Positions 54,114-63,625 of a DNA stretch of 64,000 nucleotides are shown in pieces (the first letter of the stretch is position 1; every line of letters begins with the position of its first letter). The stretch is taken from positions 62,001 through 126,000 of the forward strand of contig NZ_LJHS01000022.1 in NCBI RefSeq assembly GCF_001296045.1, given 5' to 3'. Under the pieces are notes generated by a model. It saw nothing but the letters and a program-made list of their open reading frames with translations. It was not told the origin of the DNA and did no database searches. Both the position numbers and the translations under genes were made by a program. The DNA comes from Rhizobium sp. AAP43 (lineage in GTDB: Bacteria > Pseudomonadota > Alphaproteobacteria > Rhizobiales > Rhizobiaceae).

Positions 54114-57013
54114 CAGCGCTCCTCCGCTTTGGCCGCATCCAGCGCCCTCAGGCGGTTGATGCGGATGGATTGGTGCGCAAGGGCGACAAGGATGAGCACG
54201 GTCGAACCGACGACCAGCAGGAAGACACCGAGATCGAAGAGCAGCGCCGAGGCTGCCGGGACCTTGCCGATAAGTGGGATTTCCAGATAGCGGAAATGCG
54301 AGGTCAGGAAGGGATAGCCGAGTACCCAGGCCCCCATGCCGGTCGCGGCAGCAATCAGAATACCCGCTCCCATCCATCGCAGGGGAAGTATACGAATGCG
54401 ATCCTCTGCCCAGCGCGTTCCGCCGGCCAGATATTGCAGCAGGAAGGCGATGGAAAGCGTCAGGCCAGCGGAGAAACCACCACCCGGCATGTCGTGCCCG
54501 CGCATGAACAGATAGACCGCGAATGTCAGGATAACCGGGAACAACCACTGCATCAGCACGGAAGGCACCAGCAGGTAGTCGCGCACCATGTCGCCTGGTG
54601 AACGTTCGGGGCGTTCCTCATCATAGCGGTTCTGGATTTGCTGCTGCTCAGGCATTTCCATGCTGTCGGCTGCCGGCCGGAAACGGCGTAGCAGCGCGTA
54701 GACCGTCAGGCCGACAATGCCCAGCACCACGATTTCGCCGAGCGTATCGAAGCCACGGAAATCCACCAGAATGACATTCACCACATTGCGCCCACCGCCT
54801 TCGGAATAGGCGTTCTGCAGGAAATAGGTGGCGATCGCATCCGGCACCGGCATGGTCATGACGGTGAAGGCAACAACCGACATGCCGATCCCGCAGGCAA
54901 TGGCCAGCACCAGATCGCGGAAGCGCCGGAAACGGCTGCGTAACGACATGAGCTCGCCCAGATCAGGATTGCGCTTCGGCAGCCATCTGAGACCCAGCAG
55001 GATGAGGACAGTCGTAACGATTTCAACGAGCAGCTGCGTAATCGCAAGATCCGGCGCAGACAGCCAAACGAAGGTCATGCAAACCACGAGCCCGACGCCG
55101 CCGAGCATGACCAAGGCTGCGAGGCGGTGATACTTGGCCGAGACCGCAGCACCAATCGCCATCGCGATGCCGGCAACCCAGATCAACACGAAGGCCGGGT
55201 CGATGGCTGAGAACTCCACGGGGCGCTGTTCGAAGCCGGCGAGATGGAGCGGCAAAACGCCTGCCGCGAAACCGACGGCAACGATCCAGCGCAACTGCGG
55301 CTGCAGGTTGCGGGTACCGAGACGGCTTTCGGCGAGACGTGCCCAGCGCCAAGAAACAGCGACGAGAACACGTTCGAAGACACGCTGCCCGCGCAAGCGC
55401 CGGAAAAATGGCGGCCCGTCCTCGCAATGGGAAAGATAGTCCCGCAGCCCGAAATAGAGCGCCACACCGCCGATCATGGCGAGCAAGCTCATGATCAGCG
55501 GCAGGTTGAAGCCGTGCCAGATGCTGAGGCTGTATTCCGGTGTCCGATCGCCAAGCACACTGAAAACGGCCGTATCAAGAAACGGCCCGATGGAGATCGC
55601 CGGCACGACACCGACAATGAGACAGACGACGACGAGGAATTCGATTGGGAACCGCATCCATCGCGGCGGCTCATGCGGATGCTCCTTGGGCAAGCCCACA
55701 GGCGCCGGTCCGAAGAAGACCGCATGAATGAAGCGCAGCGAATAGGCAACACTGAGGGCGCCAGCAAGCGTCGCCAGATACGGCAGAGCGCGATCCAGCA
55801 GCGAGTCCGCATGGGTCTCTACTGCCTCGGCAAAGAACATTTCCTTGGAGAGGAAGCCATTGAGCAGCGGAACACCAGCCATTGCTGCACTTGCCACCAT
55901 GGCGAGCGTCGCCGTAGCGGGCAGGAAGCGGAACAGTCCACTCAACCGCTGCATGTCGCGGGTACCCGTCTCGTGGTCGATGATGCCGGCTGCCATGAAC
56001 AGCGAGGCCTTGAACGTCGCATGGTTCAGCATGTGGAAGATCGCCGCTACCGTCGACAGCGGACTGCCGAGGCTGAGCAGCGTCACGATCAAACCGAGAT
56101 GGCTGATCGTCGAATAGGCCAGGAGCCCTTTCAGATCGCGTTGGAAGAGCGCGAAGAAGGCGCCGAGCAGCAGGGTCGAGATCCCAGCAAGCCCCAGCAG
56201 ATAGAACCACTCATAAGTGCCAGACAGGACAGGCCAGAAGCGGACCAGCAGAAAGACGCCGGCCTTGACCAGGGTGGCCGAATGCAGAAAGGCCGAAACC
56301 GGCGTCGGCGCCGCCATGGCATTGGGCAGCCAAAAATGGAACGGGAACTGCGCACTCTTGGTCAACGCCCCGAGCAGAATGAAGATCAGGGTCGGCAGAT
56401 AGAGCGGATGGCTGCGAATGACGTCGCCCGAGGCAAGGATCTTGTCGAGATCGTAGCTGCCGACGACATGGCCGAGGAGCAGCATGCCGATCAGAAGGCA
56501 GAAGCCGCCAATGCCGGTGATCGTCAGGGCCATACGCGCGCCGTCGCGCGCCGCAGCACTGGTGTGCCAGTAGCTGATCAGAAGGAAGGAAAAGATGCTG
56601 GTCAGTTCCCAGAAGATCGAGATTAGGATGACGTTGCCTGAAATCAGGATGCCGAGCATCGCCCCCTTGAAAGCCAGAAGAAAGGAGAAGAAGCGCGGGA
56701 TCGGATCGTCCTTGCCCATGTAATACCCGGCATAGATGACGACGAGGAAACCGATCGAGGTGACGAGCATGGAGAAGATCCACGCAAATCCATCCATCCG
56801 CAGGGAGAAGTCGAGCCCGAACTGCGGCAACCACTCGGCTTGGAAACGCAGAACATTTCCATCCGTGACGGAGGGATAGGCAAGAGCCGACAGAATGACA
56901 GTGGAGATCGACGCGGCGCCGGCAACGAAAACCGGCAGGTCCCGGGATGTGGTGTTCAAGATGAACGCAGACGCCAGGCTTCCCACAAACGGCAAAGCCA
57001 CAAGCAACAACAA
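54113..57013 (-). CDS. mrpA: Na+(K+)/H+ antiporter subunit A (A-B fusion, PhaAB type)
   Basis: Largest antiporter subunit. In about 966 residues the N-terminal NuoL-like part (SFWELTSIFSFLLIS-type, KSAQFPFHFWLPNAMAAPTPVSAFLHSATLV) is fused to a C-terminal MrpB-like part (GHDMPGGGFSAGLTLSIAFLLQY), as in rhizobial PhaA. The start is unusual: no in-frame ATG precedes the hydrophobic N-terminus; TTG 57013 is the first accepted start. A strong AAGGAGG (57049-57055) is followed by an ATG in another frame and, 13 bases on, by an in-frame ATA (57032-57034). Confidence 0.92.
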   Translation of the reverse strand: MLLLVALPFVGSLASAFILNTTSRDLPVFVAGAASISTVILSALAYPSVTDGNVLRFQAEWLPQFGLDFSLRMDGFAWIFSMLVTSIGFLVVIYAGYYMGKDDPIPRFFSFLLAFKGAMLGILISGNVILISIFWELTSIFSFLLISYWHTSAAARDGARMALTITGIGGFCLLIGMLLLGHVVGSYDLDKILASGDVIRSHPLYLPTLIFILLGALTKSAQFPFHFWLPNAMAAPTPVSAFLHSATLVKAGVFLLVRFWPVLSGTYEWFYLLGLAGISTLLLGAFFALFQRDLKGLLAYSTISHLGLIVTLLSLGSPLSTVAAIFHMLNHATFKASLFMAAGIIDHETGTRDMQRLSGLFRFLPATATLAMVASAAMAGVPLLNGFLSKEMFFAEAVETHADSLLDRALPYLATLAGALSVAYSLRFIHAVFFGPAPVGLPKEHPHEPPRWMRFPIEFLVVVCLIVGVVPAISIGPFLDTAVFSVLGDRTPEYSLSIWHGFNLPLIMSLLAMIGGVALYFGLRDYLSHCEDGPPFFRRLRGQRVFERVLVAVSWRWARLAESRLGTRNLQPQLRWIVAVGFAAGVLPLHLAGFEQRPVEFSAIDPAFVLIWVAGIAMAIGAAVSAKYHRLAALVMLGGVGLVVCMTFVWLSAPDLAITQLLVEIVTTVLILLGLRWLPKRNPDLGELMSLRSRFRRFRDLVLAIACGIGMSVVAFTVMTMPVPDAIATYFLQNAYSEGGGRNVVNVILVDFRGFDTLGEIVVLGIVGLTVYALLRRFRPAADSMEMPEQQQIQNRYDEERPERSPGDMVRDYLLVPSVLMQWLFPVILTFAVYLFMRGHDMPGGGFSAGLTLSIAFLLQYLAGGTRWAEDRIRILPLRWMGAGILIAAATGMGAWVLGYPFLTSHFRYLEIPLIGKVPAASALLFDLGVFLLVVGSTVLILVALAHQSIRINRLRALDAAKAEER

Positions 57014-57152
57014 GATCCAGGCGTCGGTCGTTATCCCAAGCCGTCATCCTCCTTGATGTGATAGATGCCCGGCGGCGAAAAGAGCCGGACTAGAAATTCA
57101 TTGAAAAATGCCCTAAATGGCCAACTAAGACTTATATGGGCAGTTTAGACAC

Positions 57153-57413
57153 ATGGGTCAACCCGTAAACGGACCAATTTTGTCGCCGGCCCTGTGCCGG
57201 GCCGCACGCGGCTATCTGGACTGGACTCAGGCAGATCTCGCCGAACAGTCGGGAGTATCCCGCAGCACGATCCGAGACTTCGAGGGCGGACGTCATCCCG
57301 TCCACAGATCGACGGAGGCACAATTGCGCCTCGCGTTCGAGCGCTCCGGCCTTGCCTTCACCAAGGAAGAATTCGACTGCATGGGCGTCTACGCCGCCAA
57401 GGGCAATCAATGA
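57153..57413 (+). CDS. XRE-type small DNA-binding protein
   Basis: In 86 residues, a single HTH_XRE domain: CRAARGYLDWTQADLAEQSGVSRSTIRDFEGGRHPV. No ribosome site precedes ATG 57153, and a possible -10 (TTATAT, 57132-57137) would give a leader of about ten bases. Divergent from mrpA, convergent with secDF. Target unknown; mrp regulation is only a positional guess. Confidence 0.8.
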   Translation: MGQPVNGPILSPALCRAARGYLDWTQADLAEQSGVSRSTIRDFEGGRHPVHRSTEAQLRLAFERSGLAFTKEEFDCMGVYAAKGNQ

Positions 57414-57419
57414 CCGCAT

Positions 57420-57447
57420 GGAACGGGCCGGAAAACCGGCCCGTTCC
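57420..57447. terminator. Shared stem-loop between XRE gene and secDF
   Basis: Perfect 12-base stem (57420-57431 with 57436-57447) with AAAA loop, between convergent stops at 57413 and 57455. No T run on either strand; likely bidirectional 3' end signal. Confidence 0.6.
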
Positions 57448-57454
57448 ACGCTCG

Positions 57455-59971
57455 TCAGGCTGCTGCCTGCTGGGCTTCCGCGAGCGCCCGGTCCTTCTGG
57501 CGCTGGCTGCGCCAGTCGCCGAGGAAGAGCAGGATCGGTGCGGCAATGAAGACTGAAGACGACGCCGCGATGAAGATTCCGAACACCATCGGAATGGCGA
57601 AGCTCTCAACGGCACTGCCGCCCCAGATTGCCATGGGCACCATGGCCAGGAAGGCCGTCGCCGAGGTGTAGAGGCTCCGCGCCAATGTCTCGTTGATCGA
57701 GAGGTTGATCAGGTCCCGGAAAGGCATCGACTTGTAGAGACGCATGTTTTCACGCATGCGGTCATAGACGACGACCTTGTCGTTCACCGAATAGCCGACC
57801 AACGTCAGCAGCGCAGCGATTGCCGTGAGGTTGAAGTCGAGCCCAGTCAGCGCGAAGAACCCGACGGTTTTCGTGACGTCCAGGATCAGTGTCGCGATTG
57901 CGCCCACCGCAAACGGCCAGTCGAAGCGGAACCAGATATAGGCGAGCATCGCAAGCGAGGCCAGAACAACGGAGGTGATGCCTGCCGTCGCCAGCTCGCC
58001 GCTGACCTTTGGACCAACAACTTCGGTACGCTCGATCTTGGCCGTCTGATCGATCTTCTGGATCGTCTCGCGCACCTTCGTAACAGCATCGGTCTGTGCC
58101 TGCTCGCCACCCGGCTGACGCTCGAGACGCAGCATGACGTGATTGCTATCGCCAAACTCCTGCAAGGCGACCTCACCTAGGCCGAGTGTTTCAAGTCCGG
58201 TGCGGAAGTCGCCGAGATTGGCCGCGCCTTTCGTTGATACCTCGAGCTGAATACCGCCCTTGAAATCAACGCCGTAGTTGAGGCCAGGGGTGATGAACAG
58301 GATGATCGAGGAGATCGACAGGAAGGCCGAGACGGCGATGCCGAAGAGCCGCGCCTTCATGAAGTCGATGCGTGTGTCGTCCTTGATCAGCTTGAACGGC
58401 AGCAGCGGCTTGATCGTGATCGTCTTCAGCTTCCGGCGTGTGGCAATCGCGACCATGGCGACACGCACAACGGAAACCGCCGTAAACATCGAGATGGCGA
58501 TGCCGAGGCCCATGGTAACGGCAAAGCCGCGCACCGGGCCTGAGCCGAACCAGAAGAGGAGCACGGTCGCGATCAGCGCCGTCACGTTACTATCGATAAT
58601 CGTTGAATAGGCCTTGGCAAAACCGTGGTCGATCGCGGCAAAGGCGCCGCGGCCCTTGCCCACTTCTTCCCGGATACGCTCGTTGATCAGAACGTTGGCA
58701 TCCACCGCAAGACCGATGCCAAGCACAATACCGGCAATGCCGGGCAAGGTCAGGGTCGCGCCAACGATCGTCAGGCCGGCAAAGGTCAGGATGACATTAA
58801 GCGCCAGCGCAAGAACCGCAAGCAGGCCCCAGGAGCCATAAAGCGCCAGGATGAAGAGGACCACGAGCCCGAAGCCAATGAGGCCCGACATGATCCCCAT
58901 CTCGATCGCATCACCGCCGAGATCCGCACCAACCGTACGTTCCTCAATGACAGTAAGCTTGGCCGGCAGCGCGCCGGCACGCAGCAGCGCCGCCAGCGTA
59001 TTGGCGCCTTCAACCGTGAATGAGCCGGAAATCTGGCCAGAACCACCGGTGATCGGCTCGCGAATAACCGGGGCACTCAACACCTTGCCATCAAGTACAA
59101 TGGCGAAGGGATTGCCGACATTCTCGCGCGTGATCTGCGAAAAACGGCTGGCACCCGCCTGGTCGAAGCGGAAGGAAACGACCGGCTGGCCGGACTGTTG
59201 TTCGAAGGAGACGCGCGCATCTGTCAGGCGATCGCCGGAGAGAAGAATGCGGCTCTCGACGGGATAGCTGCGCCCCTCCTCATCGTCCATCATCTGCACG
59301 CCGGCCTGCCCCTGCTGGCCGAGCAGGTGGAAGCTCATCTTGGCTGTAGAACCGAGAAGCGCGCGGAGATTGGACGGGTCCTGCTCGCCCGGCAACTGGA
59401 CGAGAACACGGTCACTGCCGACACGCTGGATTGTGGGTTCGGCAACGCCGACCTGGTCGACACGCTGGCGGATGACCTCAAGGCTCTGCTCGACGGCATT
59501 GCTCATCCGCGCGGTGATGCCGGCATCATTTGGTGTCAGGGTGATCGTGTCGCTGCCGCGCGTGGCGACATCCAGTTCGGATCGTCCAGCGCCAAGGCCT
59601 GTTGCGATCTGACCATTGAGCGGCGCCAGCGCCTCCATGGCCGCATCGAGGCCGGCCGGATCGGCAAGCGCCACGACGACGCCCTTGCCTTCGCGGCGGA
59701 CGGAACGGGTGCTGATCTTGGCTTCACGAAGCGAAAGGCGACTTTCCTGCGTCAGGCTCTGCAGCCACTCGTCCTCAAGAGACGTCCGGTCAACTTCAAG
59801 AACGAGATGCGAGCCGCCGCGGAGATCAAGCCCAAGCGAGACGCGCTCATGCGGCAAAAACGACGGCAACTTCGAAAGCGTGGCCTCCGAAAGGACGTTG
59901 GGAAGTGCGATCAGGAGACCGAGAAGGATTACGAGCAGATAGCCCGCCACCTTCCAGAGTGAGTTTTTCAT
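57455..59971 (-). CDS. secDF: Protein translocase subunit SecDF (fused)
   Basis: Proton-driven auxiliary of the Sec translocon. In 838 residues the SecD half has one N-terminal span, GLDLRGGSHLVLEVD (P1 domain), and AVDANVLINERIREE; the SecF half begins near 540 with GLNYGVDFKGGIQLEV and YSVNDKVVVYDRMRE. Start ATG 59971 fits the hydrophobic N-terminus (MKNSLWKVAGYLLVILLGLL) but has a poor ribosome site; an in-frame ATG at 60004 is alternative. No yajC adjacent. Confidence 0.93.
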   Translation of the reverse strand: MKNSLWKVAGYLLVILLGLLIALPNVLSEATLSKLPSFLPHERVSLGLDLRGGSHLVLEVDRTSLEDEWLQSLTQESRLSLREAKISTRSVRREGKGVVVALADPAGLDAAMEALAPLNGQIATGLGAGRSELDVATRGSDTITLTPNDAGITARMSNAVEQSLEVIRQRVDQVGVAEPTIQRVGSDRVLVQLPGEQDPSNLRALLGSTAKMSFHLLGQQGQAGVQMMDDEEGRSYPVESRILLSGDRLTDARVSFEQQSGQPVVSFRFDQAGASRFSQITRENVGNPFAIVLDGKVLSAPVIREPITGGSGQISGSFTVEGANTLAALLRAGALPAKLTVIEERTVGADLGGDAIEMGIMSGLIGFGLVVLFILALYGSWGLLAVLALALNVILTFAGLTIVGATLTLPGIAGIVLGIGLAVDANVLINERIREEVGKGRGAFAAIDHGFAKAYSTIIDSNVTALIATVLLFWFGSGPVRGFAVTMGLGIAISMFTAVSVVRVAMVAIATRRKLKTITIKPLLPFKLIKDDTRIDFMKARLFGIAVSAFLSISSIILFITPGLNYGVDFKGGIQLEVSTKGAANLGDFRTGLETLGLGEVALQEFGDSNHVMLRLERQPGGEQAQTDAVTKVRETIQKIDQTAKIERTEVVGPKVSGELATAGITSVVLASLAMLAYIWFRFDWPFAVGAIATLILDVTKTVGFFALTGLDFNLTAIAALLTLVGYSVNDKVVVYDRMRENMRLYKSMPFRDLINLSINETLARSLYTSATAFLAMVPMAIWGGSAVESFAIPMVFGIFIAASSSVFIAAPILLFLGDWRSQRQKDRALAEAQQAAA

Positions 59972-60053
59972 AGGTTTGGTCCAGCAAATGAAAGCCTTGG
60001 CCATGACGACCAGGCTGAGATGTGTTCGGGTCAATGAATGACCGCTGCGGGTC

Positions 60054-60458
60054 TCAAAGGCTGGAAAGCGGCGGCGCCCGGGGCCGGTAAGCGCTGGGCA
60101 CCGGCAAGGCAAGGCGCTGCGGAATGCGTGTTACGCCAATGGCCGAAGACCCATCGGGCAGCCAAAGGGAAATGACCGGTACAATCCCGTCACCGGAACT
60201 ATCGGCCGGCCGGGCCTTGTTTCGGGTCGAGCTGTCCGATGCCAGAAGCAGCCGGTTCTCCTGCTGCCCGGCGGCTGCCGAAGCCTCGCCACGAACACGT
60301 GTATAGGATGCGGTATCTGACGCGACGGGATGCAGGCGGCGCAGGGTATCGGCTCCCGACTGCCCCAGCAGCGAGATGACAACGAATGTCGTTAAGGTCG
60401 CGATAGGCGACAATGCACGCAGAAAACGCACACCGCGCCTGAACCAGGATCGATCCAT
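60054..60458 (-). CDS. Small membrane-anchored or secreted protein of unknown function
   Basis: In 134 residues from ATG 60458, basic N-terminus (MDRSWFRRGVRFLRA) followed by one hydrophobic segment (LSPIATLTTFVVISLLG), then a polar, low-complexity tail rich in Ser/Ala/Pro with SLWLPDGSSAIGVTRIPQR. AAGGG precedes the ATG. 82 bases upstream of secDF in the same direction. I do not recognise a family; the coding call rests on the signal-like N-terminus and ribosome site. Confidence 0.5.
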   Translation of the reverse strand: MDRSWFRRGVRFLRALSPIATLTTFVVISLLGQSGADTLRRLHPVASDTASYTRVRGEASAAAGQQENRLLLASDSSTRNKARPADSSGDGIVPVISLWLPDGSSAIGVTRIPQRLALPVPSAYRPRAPPLSSL

Positions 60459-60584
60459 TGTTACCCTTTCGGGCGCTTTAATCGCATGGATTGGACCGGT
60501 TTGCAAAGTCGGACTGCGTTCGCGAAAGGCGGCACAGGCTTCGCGAACAGTAGTCGGCAGCGCCAAGCGATCGTAAGGCAAGTC

Positions 60585-63500
60585 TCACGAGACCAGAGTT
60601 TCCAGGATCTGCAGTGGATGCGGAACAGCCAGACGGTCAATGGTCTTGACCTGCGACCGACAGGAGTAACCCGTCGCCATCACGACATCGCTCTCAAGCT
60701 GGCCGTCGATCACCGGCTTCCAACTCAGCGCATAGAGCTGTTCGGAAAGCCCACGATTGCGGGTCTCGTGCCCGAACGTACCGGCCATGCCGCAACATCC
60801 GGTCTCCGCCAGAGAGAGATCGACACCCAGACGCCTGAAGATGGACGTCCACGCGCCCATGCTCGCTGCTGCATTCGTCTTTTCGGTGCAATGGGCAATC
60901 AACCTGAACGTCTTCGTTGAAGATACAGGCTTGATCGCGGCCGCCGGCAAGATGCTGGCAAGCCATTCTTGCGGCAGCGACACGACGGCCTTGAGCGGCG
61001 TGCCGGGAAGCGTCCTGTATTCGCTGCGGAAGGCGAGTGTCATCGACGGATCGAGCCCCACCAGCGGGATGCCGAGATCGGCGATTTCCTGCAGGCCTCG
61101 CGCCGTCCGCTGTGCGGATGCTTCGAAGCGGGCCAGATAACCATGCACATGCAATGCCTTGCCGTTGACGTGTGGGCCGGCCAACAACGGCTCGAAGCCA
61201 AGCTTACGGGCGAGCCGGATCGCGGCCAGCGCCACGTCGGGATCAAAATGCGCCGTGAAAGCATCCACCACGAAGACCACGATGGAACGACGCTCCTCGG
61301 GCGTCAGTCGGCCAAGATCCTCGGCGCGAGCAACAGCCACACCCATGCGTCTTGCCTCACGGGCGAGAGAAAGTGCTGGCATTGGCGGCAGAGCTGTCAG
61401 GCCAAAAAGGCGCGTGGCCATGTGGCCGAGGCGGGTCGATGCCACCAGGTTGTAGAGCGGCCGAACACGCGCGAACCAGGGCAGCAGCTCCTCGATCGAG
61501 GCCACCAGCGGATCTTTCAACGGCCGCAGATAGCGCCCGTGATAGACTTCGAGAAACTTAGACCGGAAAGCCGGCACGCTGACCTTGACCGGGCACTGCC
61601 CGGTGCACGCCTTGCAGGAGAGACAGCTGTCCATCGCCGCCTTGACCTCATGCGAAAAGTCACTGGCATTCGCCGGATTCAACGAATTCAGCAGTCTTTG
61701 AGGAAGCGAGCGAAGCACACCGGCACGCCGCACACGCGCCGCCGCCTGACGTGGGTCCGTACCCTTTTCCCCCAGAAGCCGCAGCCATTCGCGCATCAGC
61801 GAAGCGCGCCCCTTTGGGGACTGCCTCCGGTCACCCGTTGCCTTGTAGGAAGGGCACATCGGGCTTGTCTCGTTGAAATCGAAACAGGCGCCGTTACCGT
61901 TGCAATAGGCGGCATTGTCGAAATGCGAGCGTAGCTCGTCACCAATAACACGGTCGAACTCACCCCGCAGCGGCACGTCATCGATTTTCATCAGCGGCGT
62001 ATCGTTCCCGCTGGCAATCTTGCCCGGGTTCAGCCGGTTCTCCGGGTCGAAGGCGCGCTTGATCTCCTGCAGACAGGGATAGAGATCGCCAAAGAATTCC
62101 GGCACATATTCGGATCGCACACCCTTGCCATGCTCCCCCCACAGAACCCCGCCATGCTTGCGCGTCAGCGCGACAACGGCATCGCTGATCTGCCGCACCA
62201 GGGGCACGTGATCGGGACGAACGAGATCAAGCGCCGGGCGCACATGCAGGACGCCGGCATCCACATGGCCAAACATGCCGTAGGAAAGCCCGAACCCATC
62301 CAGGAGAGCGCGGAACTGGCGGATATAGGCCGCCAGATTTTCAGGCGGCACGGCCGTGTCTTCGACGAATGGCACAGGACGCACGGCCCCATCGACATTG
62401 CCGAGCAACCCAACGGCACGCTTGCGCATCGCCCAGATCGCTTCGGCCTCATCATGGCCGCGCGCAATCGTATGGCCGAGCCGGTTCACATTCTCCAGGC
62501 TTTCAAGCGCTGCGATAACCTGCGACACCTTCAAGTCCAGCGAAGGTCCGTCGTCGGCCAGCACCTCGACAATGTTGATGCCGTTGGCGGACCCCGCCGC
62601 ATCCTCTGGGAAAAACCGGCTGATCGCATTCCAGACGATATCGCCCTTGGCGAGCCCCAGAACCTTTTCGTCCACCGTCTCGACGGACGCCACCTTGAGC
62701 GCCACTAGGTTGCGGGCATCTTCAAGCGCGGCGTTGAAATCGTTGTAGCGAATGTTGATGAGCGCAGTCTCAGCCGGGATCGGCAGGAGATTGACCTCGG
62801 CCTCTGCGATCAGCGCCAGCGTTCCCTCGGAGCCGCAAAGGATGGCGTTCAGATCGAATACGCCGTCGTCACGCCGCACATGCGCCAGATCATAACCGGT
62901 CATATAGCGATTGAGGTTGGGAAAAACCTCGCCGATCCGGGCCTGCTTCTCCCGGGTGATCCGCTCGACCGTGCGATAGACATGACCGATCCTGTCGTCA
63001 CGCGCGAGGACCTCGTCGACCCCCCCACGAGCCAGGGGACGCGACCAGAAATCCGTGCCATCCGTCAGCACCACGCGCAACGCCAGCACATGGTTCGAGG
63101 TCTTGCCATAGAGACAGGACCCCTGCCCGCAAGCATCCGTCGAGATCATGCCGCCGATCGTGGCGCGGTTGGAGGTGGAAAGTTCCGGGGCAAAGAAAAG
63201 CCCGTGCGGCTTCAGCGCCCGGTTCAACTGGTCCTTGACCACACCGGCCTCGACGCGCGCAATCCGCCGCACGGGATCGATCTCCAGGATCCGGTTCATG
63301 TGGCGCGAACAGTCAACGACGATGCCATGCGTCAGCGATTGTCCATTGGTCCCCGTGCCGCCGCCACGCGGGGCGATCACGACATGGCGGTACGCCGGAT
63401 CGGAAACGAGGCACGCCATGATCTTCAGATCCGCAGCATCGCGGGGGAAGAGAATGGCCTGCGGCTCGACCTGATAAATCGAGTTATCGGTCGAGTAGAC

Positions 63501-63617
63501 GGTGCGCGAGGCAGCGCCCGTCTCGATATCCCCCCTGAAACCGGCCTCGATCAGGTGTTCGACAAAACCTGCCGGGATGGCTTCGACGGAAGCGGGATGC
63601 GCGAGACGGGGTATCAC
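60585..63617 (-). CDS. ydiJ: YdiJ-type FAD-linked dehydrogenase with Fe-S domain (probable D-2-hydroxyglutarate dehydrogenase)
   Basis: In 1010 residues, closely parallel to E. coli YdiJ: TDNSIYQVEP, FAD-binding APRGGGTGTNGQSLTHG, HVDAGVLHVRPALD, LWGEHGKGVRSEYVP, then a Fe-S domain with ACFDF/SPMCPS and CLSCKACTGQCPVKV, and a C-terminal CCG-type part (ETGCCGMAGTFGHE). E. coli YdiJ oxidises D-2-hydroxyglutarate. GTG 63617 with AAGGA upstream lies eight bases after the aminotransferase stop; an 89-residue in-frame extension would run antisense-like into that gene and is rejected. Confidence 0.9.
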   Translation of the reverse strand: MIPRLAHPASVEAIPAGFVEHLIEAGFRGDIETGAASRTVYSTDNSIYQVEPQAILFPRDAADLKIMACLVSDPAYRHVVIAPRGGGTGTNGQSLTHGIVVDCSRHMNRILEIDPVRRIARVEAGVVKDQLNRALKPHGLFFAPELSTSNRATIGGMISTDACGQGSCLYGKTSNHVLALRVVLTDGTDFWSRPLARGGVDEVLARDDRIGHVYRTVERITREKQARIGEVFPNLNRYMTGYDLAHVRRDDGVFDLNAILCGSEGTLALIAEAEVNLLPIPAETALINIRYNDFNAALEDARNLVALKVASVETVDEKVLGLAKGDIVWNAISRFFPEDAAGSANGINIVEVLADDGPSLDLKVSQVIAALESLENVNRLGHTIARGHDEAEAIWAMRKRAVGLLGNVDGAVRPVPFVEDTAVPPENLAAYIRQFRALLDGFGLSYGMFGHVDAGVLHVRPALDLVRPDHVPLVRQISDAVVALTRKHGGVLWGEHGKGVRSEYVPEFFGDLYPCLQEIKRAFDPENRLNPGKIASGNDTPLMKIDDVPLRGEFDRVIGDELRSHFDNAAYCNGNGACFDFNETSPMCPSYKATGDRRQSPKGRASLMREWLRLLGEKGTDPRQAAARVRRAGVLRSLPQRLLNSLNPANASDFSHEVKAAMDSCLSCKACTGQCPVKVSVPAFRSKFLEVYHGRYLRPLKDPLVASIEELLPWFARVRPLYNLVASTRLGHMATRLFGLTALPPMPALSLAREARRMGVAVARAEDLGRLTPEERRSIVVFVVDAFTAHFDPDVALAAIRLARKLGFEPLLAGPHVNGKALHVHGYLARFEASAQRTARGLQEIADLGIPLVGLDPSMTLAFRSEYRTLPGTPLKAVVSLPQEWLASILPAAAIKPVSSTKTFRLIAHCTEKTNAAASMGAWTSIFRRLGVDLSLAETGCCGMAGTFGHETRNRGLSEQLYALSWKPVIDGQLESDVVMATGYSCRSQVKTIDRLAVPHPLQILETLVS

Positions 63618-63625
63618 TGCCGATC

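Noticed and set aside
55244-56626. 460-residue plus-strand open frame across mrpA
   Set aside because: Antisense to a conserved membrane gene; composition very rich in Glu, Arg and Gln, as expected from reversed hydrophobic codons.
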